A stretch of 7,141 bases of DNA from Bacteriovorax stolpii (GCA_945890905.1 CAMDDI010000176.1:1-7141), one strand, 5' to 3'; positions 1 to 7,073 are shown, numbered from the stretch's first letter. The notes: generated from the letters alone by a model not told the origin. Numbers and translations are program-made.

Positions 1-1752
1 AAATACTGGATTAAGGATTTGGGTGAGATCCGAATAATTCGTGGAGGGTGAATTGATTCCAAGAGCAATATCGGAATTGTCGTAATTAACAACTCCGCTA
101 CCTGACAGAGGCGTAGAACGATAGAGTGCTTCAAAACGATTGATGATCACACTTGAATCTTTAAGAGCAATAGTTATGTCTTTATCAGTTTCACCTAATT
201 TGTAGCCCAGGATCTCAAATCCTTTCATCTTACCTTTAAGATTGATATCTACATCACTTACTGGTCCCGAAACGTTGATGCTGAGCTTTCCGTCACCTTT
301 GATATCAAGATTGGAAATATTACCGAAATCCTGGAGATTGATTTTGGCATCAAGAACTGAGAAGCGTGCCTCCTTGCTGTTGACGAAACCATCGATCTCT
401 AAAAGTGAGCGACCTAAATCGGTTAAAGTCGAAAGCCGAAACTCTCCATTAACCACTGCGATTTCAGACTCTTTTAAGACCATTTTATTGATATCCAGAA
501 TCGTAAACGGCTTTTTCTTTTCTCCGACCACTAAGGCAAGGTGTTCAATGTAGAATCCATCTTTGGGGTTAAAATACATGTCTCCTTTGTCATAAACAAA
601 AGACATCTCACCATTAAGTTTACCTTTAAGAACTTTAAACTTAGGACCTAAGATTCGGAGTGCATTCTGAAGTGTGAGATTTTCTACTTGGGCCTTAATA
701 GGATGCTCAAGGAATGCCTTACTATCCAAATGGGCAACCACGACTGGTTCAACGAGATTAATTTTCTCATCTTTATAATTCATCAGGAATTCATCAAGCC
801 TGATGTTTTTATCAATGAAGCTTACTTTCGCATCAAGGGTGTCTGCGTAGAAGAGATTCGATTTAAAATCCCGAAGAGCGATCCTGCTCTCTCCATCTAG
901 TTTCATTTGATTTAAATGGAGATTAAATTTAAAGAGAGCGTTTCCCGACTTTACTTTTACAAGTTCGGGCATTTCAAAAAGGTTTTTGAGATTCTTTAAA
1001 TGAATATGTGCTTCGCCATTAATCTCAGCTTCAGCATTCTTCAGGAGTGGATAGTTTTTAATTTTTCCTTTAATTAACAAAGTCTGAACATCATGTTGAA
1101 GCTTTAACCGATAGATGTTGATATCTTTGCGGGTAATCTGCGCATCACCCCAGATTTCATCCAAGCTAAAATCGTTTTCCGGGGATGGTTTGATATTTGA
1201 TAAATGGAATCGGGCAATAAAGCCTTTATCTTTTTTAAAAAGCTTAAGTCGCTTGGCCTCGAGAAGATCATGATTGGCGTGAATTAAAGAATTCTCTACT
1301 AGTACGGTATCGATACGAATCGGAGATTCTTCAGAGATTTTAAAAATTTTATCGATAATTTTTTGATCAATTTCTTTAAGCTCTTCTTCTTTCTTGGGGA
1401 AATCATAATCAATAACAGAATTTGCGATGCGAATCTCACCAAACGTTAACTTTTGCTCTTCAATTTCGATCAGACTGATATAAAAACCCAATTTACCAAA
1501 CTGAGCACTAAAAGTTTCATTCTCGGAGATTTTTTTCTTCACAGAAACAGTATTAAGTTCAATCCCAGGAGGAAAAACTCGGATTTCAATATTCTTGATG
1601 GATATTTTAGTTTGAGTCTTTCTTTGTCCTAAGTCCGAAAGAACCTTTGTGAGCAAGTGACCAAAGGACTTAGTTTGAATAAAGATAATGAAAGCTATTA
1701 AGCTTGCCGCTATAATGAAAAAGAAAGCACCAAATACGCTCTTAAATCTCAT
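1..1752 (-). CDS. AsmA-like membrane-anchored protein, C-terminus cut off by window edge
   Basis: Reading from ATG 1752-1750, 584 codons stay open to position 1, so the 3' end lies outside the window. The protein opens with MRFK and a hydrophobic segment at residues 5-26 (many Phe, Ile, Ala), a signal anchor with no clear cleavage site. Next comes a stretch ending in FPPGIEL (about residues 73-79), resembling the start of the groove domain in AsmA/TamB-type proteins, then a Lys/Glu-rich helix near 117-140. The rest is a long run of alternating polar/hydrophobic beta-strand sequence, with Gly-rich turns such as GDGKLSINVSGP at 486-497. Known AsmA relatives (YhdP, TamB, YdbH) are anchored in the inner membrane, span the periplasm and are implicated in phospholipid transport to the outer membrane. 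The start overlaps the upstream gene by 11 bases with only a weak GAGA ribosome site, suggesting translational coupling. The family is assigned by architecture; DUF748 or another AsmA-clan member is possible. Confidence 0.72.
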   Translation of the reverse strand, partial: MRFKSVFGAFFFIIAASLIAFIIFIQTKSFGHLLTKVLSDLGQRKTQTKISIKNIEIRVFPPGIELNTVSVKKKISENETFSAQFGKLGFYISLIEIEEQKLTFGEIRIANSVIDYDFPKKEEELKEIDQKIIDKIFKISEESPIRIDTVLVENSLIHANHDLLEAKRLKLFKKDKGFIARFHLSNIKPSPENDFSLDEIWGDAQITRKDINIYRLKLQHDVQTLLIKGKIKNYPLLKNAEAEINGEAHIHLKNLKNLFEMPELVKVKSGNALFKFNLHLNQMKLDGESRIALRDFKSNLFYADTLDAKVSFIDKNIRLDEFLMNYKDEKINLVEPVVVAHLDSKAFLEHPIKAQVENLTLQNALRILGPKFKVLKGKLNGEMSFVYDKGDMYFNPKDGFYIEHLALVVGEKKKPFTILDINKMVLKESEIAVVNGEFRLSTLTDLGRSLLEIDGFVNSKEARFSVLDAKINLQDFGNISNLDIKGDGKLSINVSGPVSDVDINLKGKMKGFEILGYKLGETDKDITIALKDSSVIINRFEALYRSTPLSGSGVVNYDNSDIALGINSPSTNYSDLTQILNPVF

Positions 1753-3124
1753 CGAGTTTCTCTAGTCTTTCGCGGGTTAAACGATAGTCAGCATCGATGG
1801 TCATAATTTTCAAAAGAATCTTTTTACATTCTTTAAATCGGGATAAGCGCATGTAGGCTTCTGCTTCGCCATACATAAAAGACAAAATATCATCCTGAGT
1901 TCTCGCAAGACCTCGTGCCGTGATGGCCATTTCAAGGGCCGTGCGATTATCGCCTAACAAAAGTAGGCAAGTGAGTTTCAGATATGTGGATTTTAATAAT
2001 GTTCTTTCATCACCACTTACTTCGATGGCTAGCTCGCTCGCCTTGAGGGCCACTTGAGGAAGCTCAGATTGTAAAAAGCTTACGGCAATTTCAAGCAAGT
2101 CATTCGCTGAGTAGTTTTGATACTTAAATAAATTAATGAGAGCTGCTTCTTCATCCAACCTATCCGCGATGTGAGGAGTAGAGGAATTTTTTGGAATATC
2201 ATCTTCAAGCTCCAGATCAATCTCTGGCATGACAAATTCTTCTGTGCGTACCTTCTCACGTGGGGATACAAAATAGCTTTTAAGATGACTGAAGTATTTT
2301 TCAAAAAAGACGAAATCATATTCTGGATTAGATCTGATATCTACACTGTACTCAGCTGCCATATCCGTTAGTTGAGACTGATGAATAAAATCTAATATAA
2401 TGGCCTGAAATTTAAAATCATCAAAGTAAATGACTAGTTCTGCTAGCTTTTTATAATCTTTTCTATCTTGGATACCCTCACACATAAGAACGCAGAGTTG
2501 ACGGTAAATATCAAGGAAGCCCTTATCTGAATTGGCCTCAAGAATTTTAACAATCAAGCCTAGCTTCTCTTTAATTCCTTTCGGAGACGCTCTTTCAATG
2601 CTTGAAAGAATCAAGTCTTTTAAAATGAGTTCAGATCCTTTGAGATCATGGAGCATTAGACTGAGTGACAGTCTTTGAAGATTGAGATGGAAATCTTTCT
2701 TGAAATATTTATTAATGAGATTGTTGATGAGATCAGGTACTGCCGGAACTCTTTTTTCGTACAGGTAGAGTTGAAAGTTAGAAATCTGCGTATGAAGCGT
2801 ATCAATTCTTCCTTTCGCAGCAGAGATCTGTATATTGATGAGTTGAAACTGCCGGCGATATTTTTTTGTTTCGCTTTCAGTGAGATGTGAGAACCAAGTG
2901 ATGGCCTGATCGAGATTTTGATTCATCTCCAGCTCCACAAGTTCTAAAACACATTCTGGAGGAAGAGATTTTTTTTGTTGAAGAAGAATTTCGAGATACA
3001 AAGATAAGACTTCGCGCCGTTCAGGAGTTTTTTCCTGATGAATTAAAGCATAAGAATAAACTTCAGCTTCTGATAATTTAAGTTCGGCCATCATCTGCCG
3101 AAGACGTAAAATTGACTCTATCAT
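1742..3124 (-). CDS. Unrecognised 460-residue helical-repeat (TPR-like) protein
   Basis: I do not recognise this gene. The product is almost wholly alpha-helical, with no signal peptide or membrane segment, so probably cytoplasmic. Residues 1-290 read as degenerate helical hairpins. An acidic, low-complexity linker follows (about 295-311, IDLELEDD). The C-terminal part (about 370-446) looks like two or three TPR units, with small residues at turn positions (LLLLGDNRTALEMA, YMRLSRFKECKKIL). TPR-like folds usually serve as protein-binding scaffolds; no catalytic motif is visible. ATG 3124 is chosen over an in-frame GTG at 3151: the ATG has a strong AGGAAGGGG ribosome site just upstream, and the predicted transcription start near 3153 would leave the GTG no leader. 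The gene follows accC after 44 bases and overlaps the AsmA-like gene by 11 bases, so the two are probably co-expressed and may work together. Confidence 0.85.
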   Translation of the reverse strand: MIESILRLRQMMAELKLSEAEVYSYALIHQEKTPERREVLSLYLEILLQQKKSLPPECVLELVELEMNQNLDQAITWFSHLTESETKKYRRQFQLINIQISAAKGRIDTLHTQISNFQLYLYEKRVPAVPDLINNLINKYFKKDFHLNLQRLSLSLMLHDLKGSELILKDLILSSIERASPKGIKEKLGLIVKILEANSDKGFLDIYRQLCVLMCEGIQDRKDYKKLAELVIYFDDFKFQAIILDFIHQSQLTDMAAEYSVDIRSNPEYDFVFFEKYFSHLKSYFVSPREKVRTEEFVMPEIDLELEDDIPKNSSTPHIADRLDEEAALINLFKYQNYSANDLLEIAVSFLQSELPQVALKASELAIEVSGDERTLLKSTYLKLTCLLLLGDNRTALEMAITARGLARTQDDILSFMYGEAEAYMRLSRFKECKKILLKIMTIDADYRLTRERLEKLDEI

Positions 3125-3125
3125 G

Positions 3126-3134
3126 CCCCTTCCT
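3126..3134 (-). promoter_or_regulatory. Ribosome binding site deciding the start at 3124
   Basis: On the minus strand the sequence AGGAAGGGG sits one base before ATG 3124-3122, with the AGGA core about six bases away. This is one of the strongest Shine-Dalgarno matches in the window. It favours this ATG over the upstream in-frame GTG at 3151-3149, which has no comparable site. Confidence 0.75.
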
Positions 3135-3159
3135 GTGGCACATTTAAACACTTAGAATC

Positions 3160-3189
3160 ATTATACTTTTAATTCAATTTTTTTGTTAA
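3160..3189 (-). promoter_or_regulatory. Predicted sigma70-type promoter at the accC 3' end
   Basis: Minus-strand TTAACA (3189-3184, five of six matches to TTGACA) is followed after 18 bases by a perfect TATAAT (3165-3160). The spacer is A/T-rich. A start about seven bases downstream, near 3153, gives a leader of about 29 bases containing the ribosome site of the helical-repeat gene. The -35 box and most of the spacer lie within the last codons of accC and the -10 box lies just after its stop. The region is AT-rich, so a chance match is possible, but box quality, spacing and position ahead of a gene agree. Confidence 0.6.
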
Positions 3190-4527
3190 ATAACTAGTCG
3201 AAAATTGGCTTGAAACAAAGGCTGGATCGTCCAAAATTTCTTTGTGTAAACTGAGGTTAGTTTGAATACCACTGACTACAGTTTCATTCAAAACTCGCTT
3301 GGCCCGGGTGATGCAATTAGCACGAGTATCGGCCGAAACAATGATCTTAGAAATCATAGAGTCATAGTATGGCGGTACAGTATATCCTGTATAAATGTAA
3401 TCATCCGTCCGAACACCCAATCCACCGGGACGGTGATAGTGAGTTATATGGCCTGGAGAAGGCATTCCAGTCTTGGGATTCTCAGCATTTATACGGAATT
3501 CGATTACGTGACTGCTGAAAGTTATATCTGACTGTTTAAATCTCATCACTTCGCCTTGAGCATGACGAATCATCTCAGAAATCAGATCAACACCTGTACG
3601 ACCTTCAGTCACCGGGTGCTCCACTTGAATACGAGTATTCATTTCCATGAAGTAAAATTTCTGAGTGTCTAAGTCATATAGGAACTCAACAGTTCCAGCT
3701 GAATCGTAATTTACAAATTTAGCGAGACGAACAGCGGCTGTACAAATTTCCTCTCTCACTTTTGGTGTGAGAACTGGAGAAGGAGCTTCTTCTAATATTT
3801 TCTGGAATCTGCGCTGAATAGTGCAATCTCGCTCCCCCAAATGGATGACATTTCCATGTTGATCAGCAAGAATTTGAACTTCAATATGTCTTGGATTAGT
3901 CACATACTTTTCAATGAAAAGAGTCCCATCACCAAAAGCTGCTTTTGCTTCTTCAGTTAAACGAGAAATCGCGGGCCAGAGTTCTTCAAAATTTTCAATT
4001 CGCTTCATTCCCCGCCCACCACCACCAGCCGAAGCTTTGATGAGAACCGGAAAGCCCATTTTATCTACTGCTTTTTGAATCTCTTTATCGGCAATATCTT
4101 TAATGTAGATGGGTTCTAGAGTAGGCACTTTTGCTTTTTTCGCTGTGATTTTTGATTCAATTTTATCACCCATACTCTGAATACACTTAACTGATGGTCC
4201 AATAAACGTGATGCCCCACTTAGCACACATCTCAGCAAATTCATCATTTTCAGAGAGAAATCCGTATCCGGGATGAATGGCATCAGCACCAGTAATATCA
4301 GCGGCAGATAAAATTTGAGGAATATTTAAATAAGAAAGTGAAGATTTGGCAGGGCCCACACATACAGATTCATCGGCCATTTTCACGTGGAGAGAATCTT
4401 CATCTGCTGTTGAGTGGACACTCACTGTTTCAATACCGAGCTCGCGGCAACTACGGATCACACGAATGGCAATCTCGCCGCGATTAGCGATAAGAACTTT
4501 TTTAAATTTCTTAATTTCAGGTTTCAT
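3169..4527 (-). CDS. accC: Biotin carboxylase subunit of acetyl-CoA carboxylase
   Basis: AccC uses ATP and bicarbonate to carboxylate the biotin carried by AccB, the first half-reaction of acetyl-CoA carboxylase and the entry to fatty acid synthesis in the cytoplasm. At 452 residues it has the normal length. The N-terminal domain carries IANRGEIAIR (13-22). The ATP-grasp part has the glycine-rich loop AGGGGRGM (167-174). By alignment with E. coli AccC, K122, K164, H214, K243, E281 and E295 match the ATP and metal ligands, and R299, Q301, V302, E303 (in MNTRIQVEHPVTE) and R345 match the bicarbonate and biotin site. All expected key residues are present. F241 stands where E. coli has His (QRRFQK versus QRRHQK), a position that tolerates change. 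The start ATG overlaps the accB stop as TAATG, with no good ribosome site of its own, so translation is probably coupled to accB. No terminator follows it. Confidence 0.98.
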   Translation of the reverse strand: MKPEIKKFKKVLIANRGEIAIRVIRSCRELGIETVSVHSTADEDSLHVKMADESVCVGPAKSSLSYLNIPQILSAADITGADAIHPGYGFLSENDEFAEMCAKWGITFIGPSVKCIQSMGDKIESKITAKKAKVPTLEPIYIKDIADKEIQKAVDKMGFPVLIKASAGGGGRGMKRIENFEELWPAISRLTEEAKAAFGDGTLFIEKYVTNPRHIEVQILADQHGNVIHLGERDCTIQRRFQKILEEAPSPVLTPKVREEICTAAVRLAKFVNYDSAGTVEFLYDLDTQKFYFMEMNTRIQVEHPVTEGRTGVDLISEMIRHAQGEVMRFKQSDITFSSHVIEFRINAENPKTGMPSPGHITHYHRPGGLGVRTDDYIYTGYTVPPYYDSMISKIIVSADTRANCITRAKRVLNETVVSGIQTNLSLHKEILDDPAFVSSQFSTSYLTKKLN

Positions 4528-4961
4528 TAGTTAGGTCTGATTTTAAATAATGGTTGGCCGTATTCAACGAGAGATTCGTTATCCACACAGATTTCCACGA
4601 TTTCTCCGGCCTTATCAGCATCGATTTCATTCATGATCTTCATGGCTTCAAGAACACAGAGTGCCTGGCCAACCTTAACTTTATCGCCAATTTTGGCGTA
4701 GATAGGTTTTCCTGGACCAGGTGAAGAATAAAAAGTTCCAACGAATGGAGATTTAATAATATGCAGTCCAGCATCTGTTGCAGCAGCAGCTTTTGGAATA
4801 GCAGAAGCTACAGGAGCAGCTGTAGGTGCATGATGAACAACTGGAGCAGCAGAAGTCATGAAGCTTACAGAAACTTTAAAATCTTTGGCTTCAACTTTAA
4901 GTTCAGCAACGCCTTGGTCTTTAGCTACTTTAACAATGTCATTAAGAGTTTTAAGATCCAT
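4527..4961 (-). CDS. accB: Biotin carboxyl carrier protein of acetyl-CoA carboxylase
   Basis: AccB carries the biotin that shuttles the carboxyl group from AccC to the carboxyltransferase. The 144-residue protein has the usual three parts. An N-terminal helical region (1-35, MDLKTLNDIVK) is thought to contact AccC. A flexible Ala/Pro-rich linker follows at about 36-62. The C-terminal biotinyl domain (about 68-144) contains EAMKIMNEI, with K108 as the predicted biotinylated lysine. The bacterial 'thumb' region is seen in SPFVGTFYSSPGPGKP (71-86), which separates it from most other biotinyl domains. The gene starts two bases after the efp stop, behind a GAAGG ribosome site (4973-4969) that lies within the last codons of efp. 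Its stop shares one base with the accC start. accA and accD are not in the window. Confidence 0.97.
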   Translation of the reverse strand: MDLKTLNDIVKVAKDQGVAELKVEAKDFKVSVSFMTSAAPVVHHAPTAAPVASAIPKAAAATDAGLHIIKSPFVGTFYSSPGPGKPIYAKIGDKVKVGQALCVLEAMKIMNEIDADKAGEIVEICVDNESLVEYGQPLFKIRPN

Positions 4962-4963
4962 GA

Positions 4964-5530
4964 TTAAACCTTCGCTCTTTCAAGATATTCACCTGTACGC
5001 GTATCAATTTTAAGCGTTTCGCCTTCTTTAATAAAAAGTGGAACGTTCACTTGAAGACCTGTTTCAAGAATCGCCTTTTTAGTTCCACCTGTTGCAGTGT
5101 CACCTTTCATTCCCGGATCAGTTTCAACAACTTTCAAGTTAATAAAGTTGGGAAGCTCAATCGAAATGGGACGCCCATTATAATAGAGAATAAATACTTT
5201 GATATTTTCTTGAAGGTAGAATTTATTTTCGCCAACTTGATCGTGAGATAAGTGAATCATTTCAAAAGTTGATTGATCCATGAAATTGTAACCATCGATA
5301 TCCGAATAGTTATATTCCATTTCTTTTTCTTCCATATCTGGCTTACCAACAGTTTCTACTCCAGCTTTGAAAGTTCGCTCGATGGTTTGGCTAGTTTCAA
5401 GATTTCTGATTCTAGTACGAACAAACGCAGACCCCTTACCAGGATTTACGTGTTGAAAGTCTACGATGATCCAAGGCTTACCTTCGATCTCAATTTTAAG
5501 ACCTTTTCTAAAATCAGTTGTTTGATACAT
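4964..5530 (-). CDS. efp: Elongation factor P
   Basis: EF-P binds ribosomes stalled at consecutive prolines, between the P and E sites, and promotes peptide bond formation. The 188-residue product has the standard length and three beta domains: an N-terminal KOW-like domain (about 1-63) starting TTDFRKGLKIEIEG, and two OB-like domains (about 64-127 and 128-188) ending in the conserved DTRTGEYLERAKV. The tip loop reads NPGKGSAF, with K32 at the position modified by beta-lysine in E. coli or left as other lysine forms elsewhere. It is lysine, not the arginine used by rhamnosylated EF-P. The modifying enzymes EpmA/EpmB are not in the window, so the modification state cannot be told. The ATG follows an AAGGGGA ribosome site by eight bases, with a hairpin immediately upstream. 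The gene is followed at two bases by accB. Confidence 0.97.
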   Translation of the reverse strand: MYQTTDFRKGLKIEIEGKPWIIVDFQHVNPGKGSAFVRTRIRNLETSQTIERTFKAGVETVGKPDMEEKEMEYNYSDIDGYNFMDQSTFEMIHLSHDQVGENKFYLQENIKVFILYYNGRPISIELPNFINLKVVETDPGMKGDTATGGTKKAILETGLQVNVPLFIKEGETLKIDTRTGEYLERAKV

Positions 5531-5538
5531 AACAAAAA

Positions 5539-5545
5539 TCCCCTT
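5539..5545 (-). promoter_or_regulatory. efp ribosome binding site beside a hairpin
   Basis: Minus-strand AAGGGGA lies eight bases before the efp ATG. It is of interest because it begins four bases after the 3' arm of the 5566-5550 hairpin, and its first two A residues would pair if the stem extends through the flanking TTAA blocks. Confidence 0.7.
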
Positions 5546-5549
5546 AAAT

Positions 5550-5566
5550 GTTTGCCAGAGGCAAAC
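5550..5566 (-). repeat. Perfect inverted repeat (hairpin) in the aroQ-efp gap
   Basis: On the minus strand GTTTGCC, a three-base loop TCT, and GGCAAAC form a perfect seven-base-pair stem. Outer TTAA blocks (5570-5567 and 5547-5544) could add four more pairs across a two-base bulge. It occupies most of the gap between the aroQ stop and the efp ribosome site. No immediate T-run follows, so it does not look like an intrinsic terminator. It could shape efp translation, stabilise a processed mRNA end, or bind a protein as DNA. Function is unknown. Confidence 0.6.
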
Positions 5567-5574
5567 TTAAATAA

Positions 5575-6000
5575 TCAGTGGAGCTGCGAGTAAATCGCGA
5601 GGTAATAACTATGTTTTCCGAGCCCGCTCATTATGGCGGATGCCGCTTTTGCCGTCAATAACGTATGACGGAACTCTTCCCTCTTGTATACCTGGCTTAA
5701 ATGCACTTCAATTACTGGAATTTTCAGGATTTTCAGAGCGTCATGAATGGCCACACTTGTATGAGCGTAGCCGCCGGGATTAATAACAAGAGCGTCATAA
5801 TTCTCAGAATGGGCCTTCTGTATACGTCCCACAATTTCACCTTCTACATTTGATTGGAACCATTCCGTAGAGGCTGAGCCAGCTAATTTTTCATTGGTAA
5901 AACGCTCTATATCTTCCAGCGTATTTGTACCATAAACTTCCGGCTCTCTTTGACCCAACATGTTTAAGTTGGGACCATTGATAATAAGAAATTTTTTCAT
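5575..6000 (-). CDS. aroQ: Type II 3-dehydroquinate dehydratase
   Basis: This enzyme removes water from 3-dehydroquinate to give 3-dehydroshikimate, the third step of the shikimate pathway, in the cytoplasm. Family members form dodecamers. The 141-residue product is close to the usual 140-150. It shows the N-terminal INGPNLNMLGQREPEVYG signature (7-24) with catalytic R18 and Y23 in the flexible lid, then QSNVEGEI (49-56), INPGGYAHTS (73-82) with N74, and IEVHLSQVYKREEFRH (97-112) with the catalytic His at 100 and substrate-binding arginines. V52 replaces the His common in QSNHEGEL, which is not catalytic. The ATG lies four bases after the TPR gene stop, behind a modest GGTAGA site, so the two are probably translated from one mRNA. 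Identification is secure. Confidence 0.96.
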   Translation of the reverse strand: MKKFLIINGPNLNMLGQREPEVYGTNTLEDIERFTNEKLAGSASTEWFQSNVEGEIVGRIQKAHSENYDALVINPGGYAHTSVAIHDALKILKIPVIEVHLSQVYKREEFRHTLLTAKAASAIMSGLGKHSYYLAIYSQLH

Positions 6001-6004
6001 GAGT

Positions 6005-7069
6005 CTACCGATGTTCTTGGGATTTATTCTTTAGTGATTCAAGGAAAGAATCAAATGCATGAGTTAATTTAACTTCAGCGGGAGATTTCGCCTTCACTTT
6101 ACTCTCTATTATCGAAATCAACTCATCATGGCCATCCTGCTCCGAAACAACTTTCAATCCAGGGCGCTGATTGCGTTTGAGGTCCCGTACATGGGAGAGC
6201 TTATTGATAGAAGCTTCATCGCTAGGATTGAGCTCAAGGATTTTTTCTAGGAGTTCAATGGCCTTATCGTAGTACAGCTGAGAGCAGTAGAGATCAATTA
6301 ATGTGTGAGAGATGATGGGCGAATCACTCTGAACTGATTGAGCGTTAACTTCTTCAATCTCACCATGCTCTTCTTCAAATTCATCCGCATAGAAGTCGTC
6401 TTCTAAACTACGTTCAAGAATTTTTTCATTCTTAAGAATGGGATGATCGCCTAAGCCTGGTTTTTTCATCACCCATTGATCATCATTGAATTGAGGAAGT
6501 TTAGGTTCTTCTGTTTTAGATGGAGTACCAGGACCTCTATTAAAATCAACTTGAACCCAATCATCATCTTCAGGAATAGGTTGAGGTAGCGACTGAGTAT
6601 CTACTGGTGCTTTGATGAGTTGCTCGAGACTGAGCTTTTTATGTCCAACAAACAAATCATCTTCTAATCTTTTCACTTGCTCAGCGAAAGATTTATCACG
6701 GGGATTCATAAACAGCAGATACTTGAAAGTATCTAGAGCTTCTTCCAAATATCCTAAGTGGATACAGGCCTGAGCGAAAACTTTTTGAAGTGAAATATTA
6801 TCGGCGTTCTGGGCAATGATCGGGCGAAGAGTATTATAAGTGAGTTCATATTTTTCTTGATCGTAATAGCAGTGAGCGAGAACGATGTAACCTAAAGTAT
6901 AATTGGGGTGATGACGGATGCCTTCTTTAAGAATTTTAAATGCATCTTCGTACATACCTAGTTTACGAAAAGCTTCCGCAAGAGGAGCGAAGACCCTCGA
7001 GCGAGGGTTCTTTTTGTACATGCTGAAATATTTCGCCAGTAAGGCGGATTGATTCTTTTTACCCAGCAA
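6005..7069 (-). CDS. TPR protein with acidic linker, function unknown
   Basis: The 354-residue product has three tandem TPR-like units at the N-terminus (about 24-57, 58-91 and 92-125; for example LAEAFRKLGMYEDAFKIL and ACIHLGYLEEALDTFKYLL). A long acidic, probably disordered linker follows (about 140-250), then at least one more TPR (about 250-283, LYYDKAIELLEKILELNPSD) and a charged helical tail. There is no signal peptide or membrane segment, so it is probably a cytoplasmic scaffold; its partner is not evident. The linker repeats a motif, LPQ...DDxWV, at 161-172 and 191-200. The start is taken as TTG 7069-7067 because an AGAGGG ribosome site precedes it by four bases and a stop lies upstream in frame at 7105-7103. 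The next Met (ATG 7021) has no ribosome site and would cut into the helical region. The gene sits four bases before aroQ. Confidence 0.85.
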   Translation of the reverse strand: MLGKKNQSALLAKYFSMYKKNPRSRVFAPLAEAFRKLGMYEDAFKILKEGIRHHPNYTLGYIVLAHCYYDQEKYELTYNTLRPIIAQNADNISLQKVFAQACIHLGYLEEALDTFKYLLFMNPRDKSFAEQVKRLEDDLFVGHKKLSLEQLIKAPVDTQSLPQPIPEDDDWVQVDFNRGPGTPSKTEEPKLPQFNDDQWVMKKPGLGDHPILKNEKILERSLEDDFYADEFEEEHGEIEEVNAQSVQSDSPIISHTLIDLYCSQLYYDKAIELLEKILELNPSDEASINKLSHVRDLKRNQRPGLKVVSEQDGHDELISIIESKVKAKSPAEVKLTHAFDSFLESLKNKSQEHR

Positions 7070-7073
7070 TCGG

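Noticed and set aside
242..553. Plus-strand frame of 103 codons
   Set aside because: It lies wholly antisense to the AsmA-like gene, has no convincing ribosome site and its Ser/Leu/Lys-rich product resembles no protein.
2080..2319. Second minus-strand frame within the helical-repeat gene
   Set aside because: It is nested in another frame of a longer gene, with no ribosome site or recognisable product. It does not suggest a frameshift because the main frame is continuous.
2969..2976. Run of eight A on the coding strand in the helical-repeat gene, a possible slippage site
   Set aside because: The frame continues normally on both sides, similar seven-base runs occur elsewhere in this AT-rich DNA, and no stimulatory structure is evident.
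5550..5566. Hairpin read as a rho-independent terminator after aroQ
   Set aside because: The stem is short and not directly followed by a T-run; AAGGGGA comes before the TTTTT. Terminating here would also need a promoter for efp, which I could not find.
5273..5593. Plus-strand frame of 106 codons
   Set aside because: It is antisense to efp, whose identity is certain, and its translation is Phe/Ile/Ser-rich without domain character.
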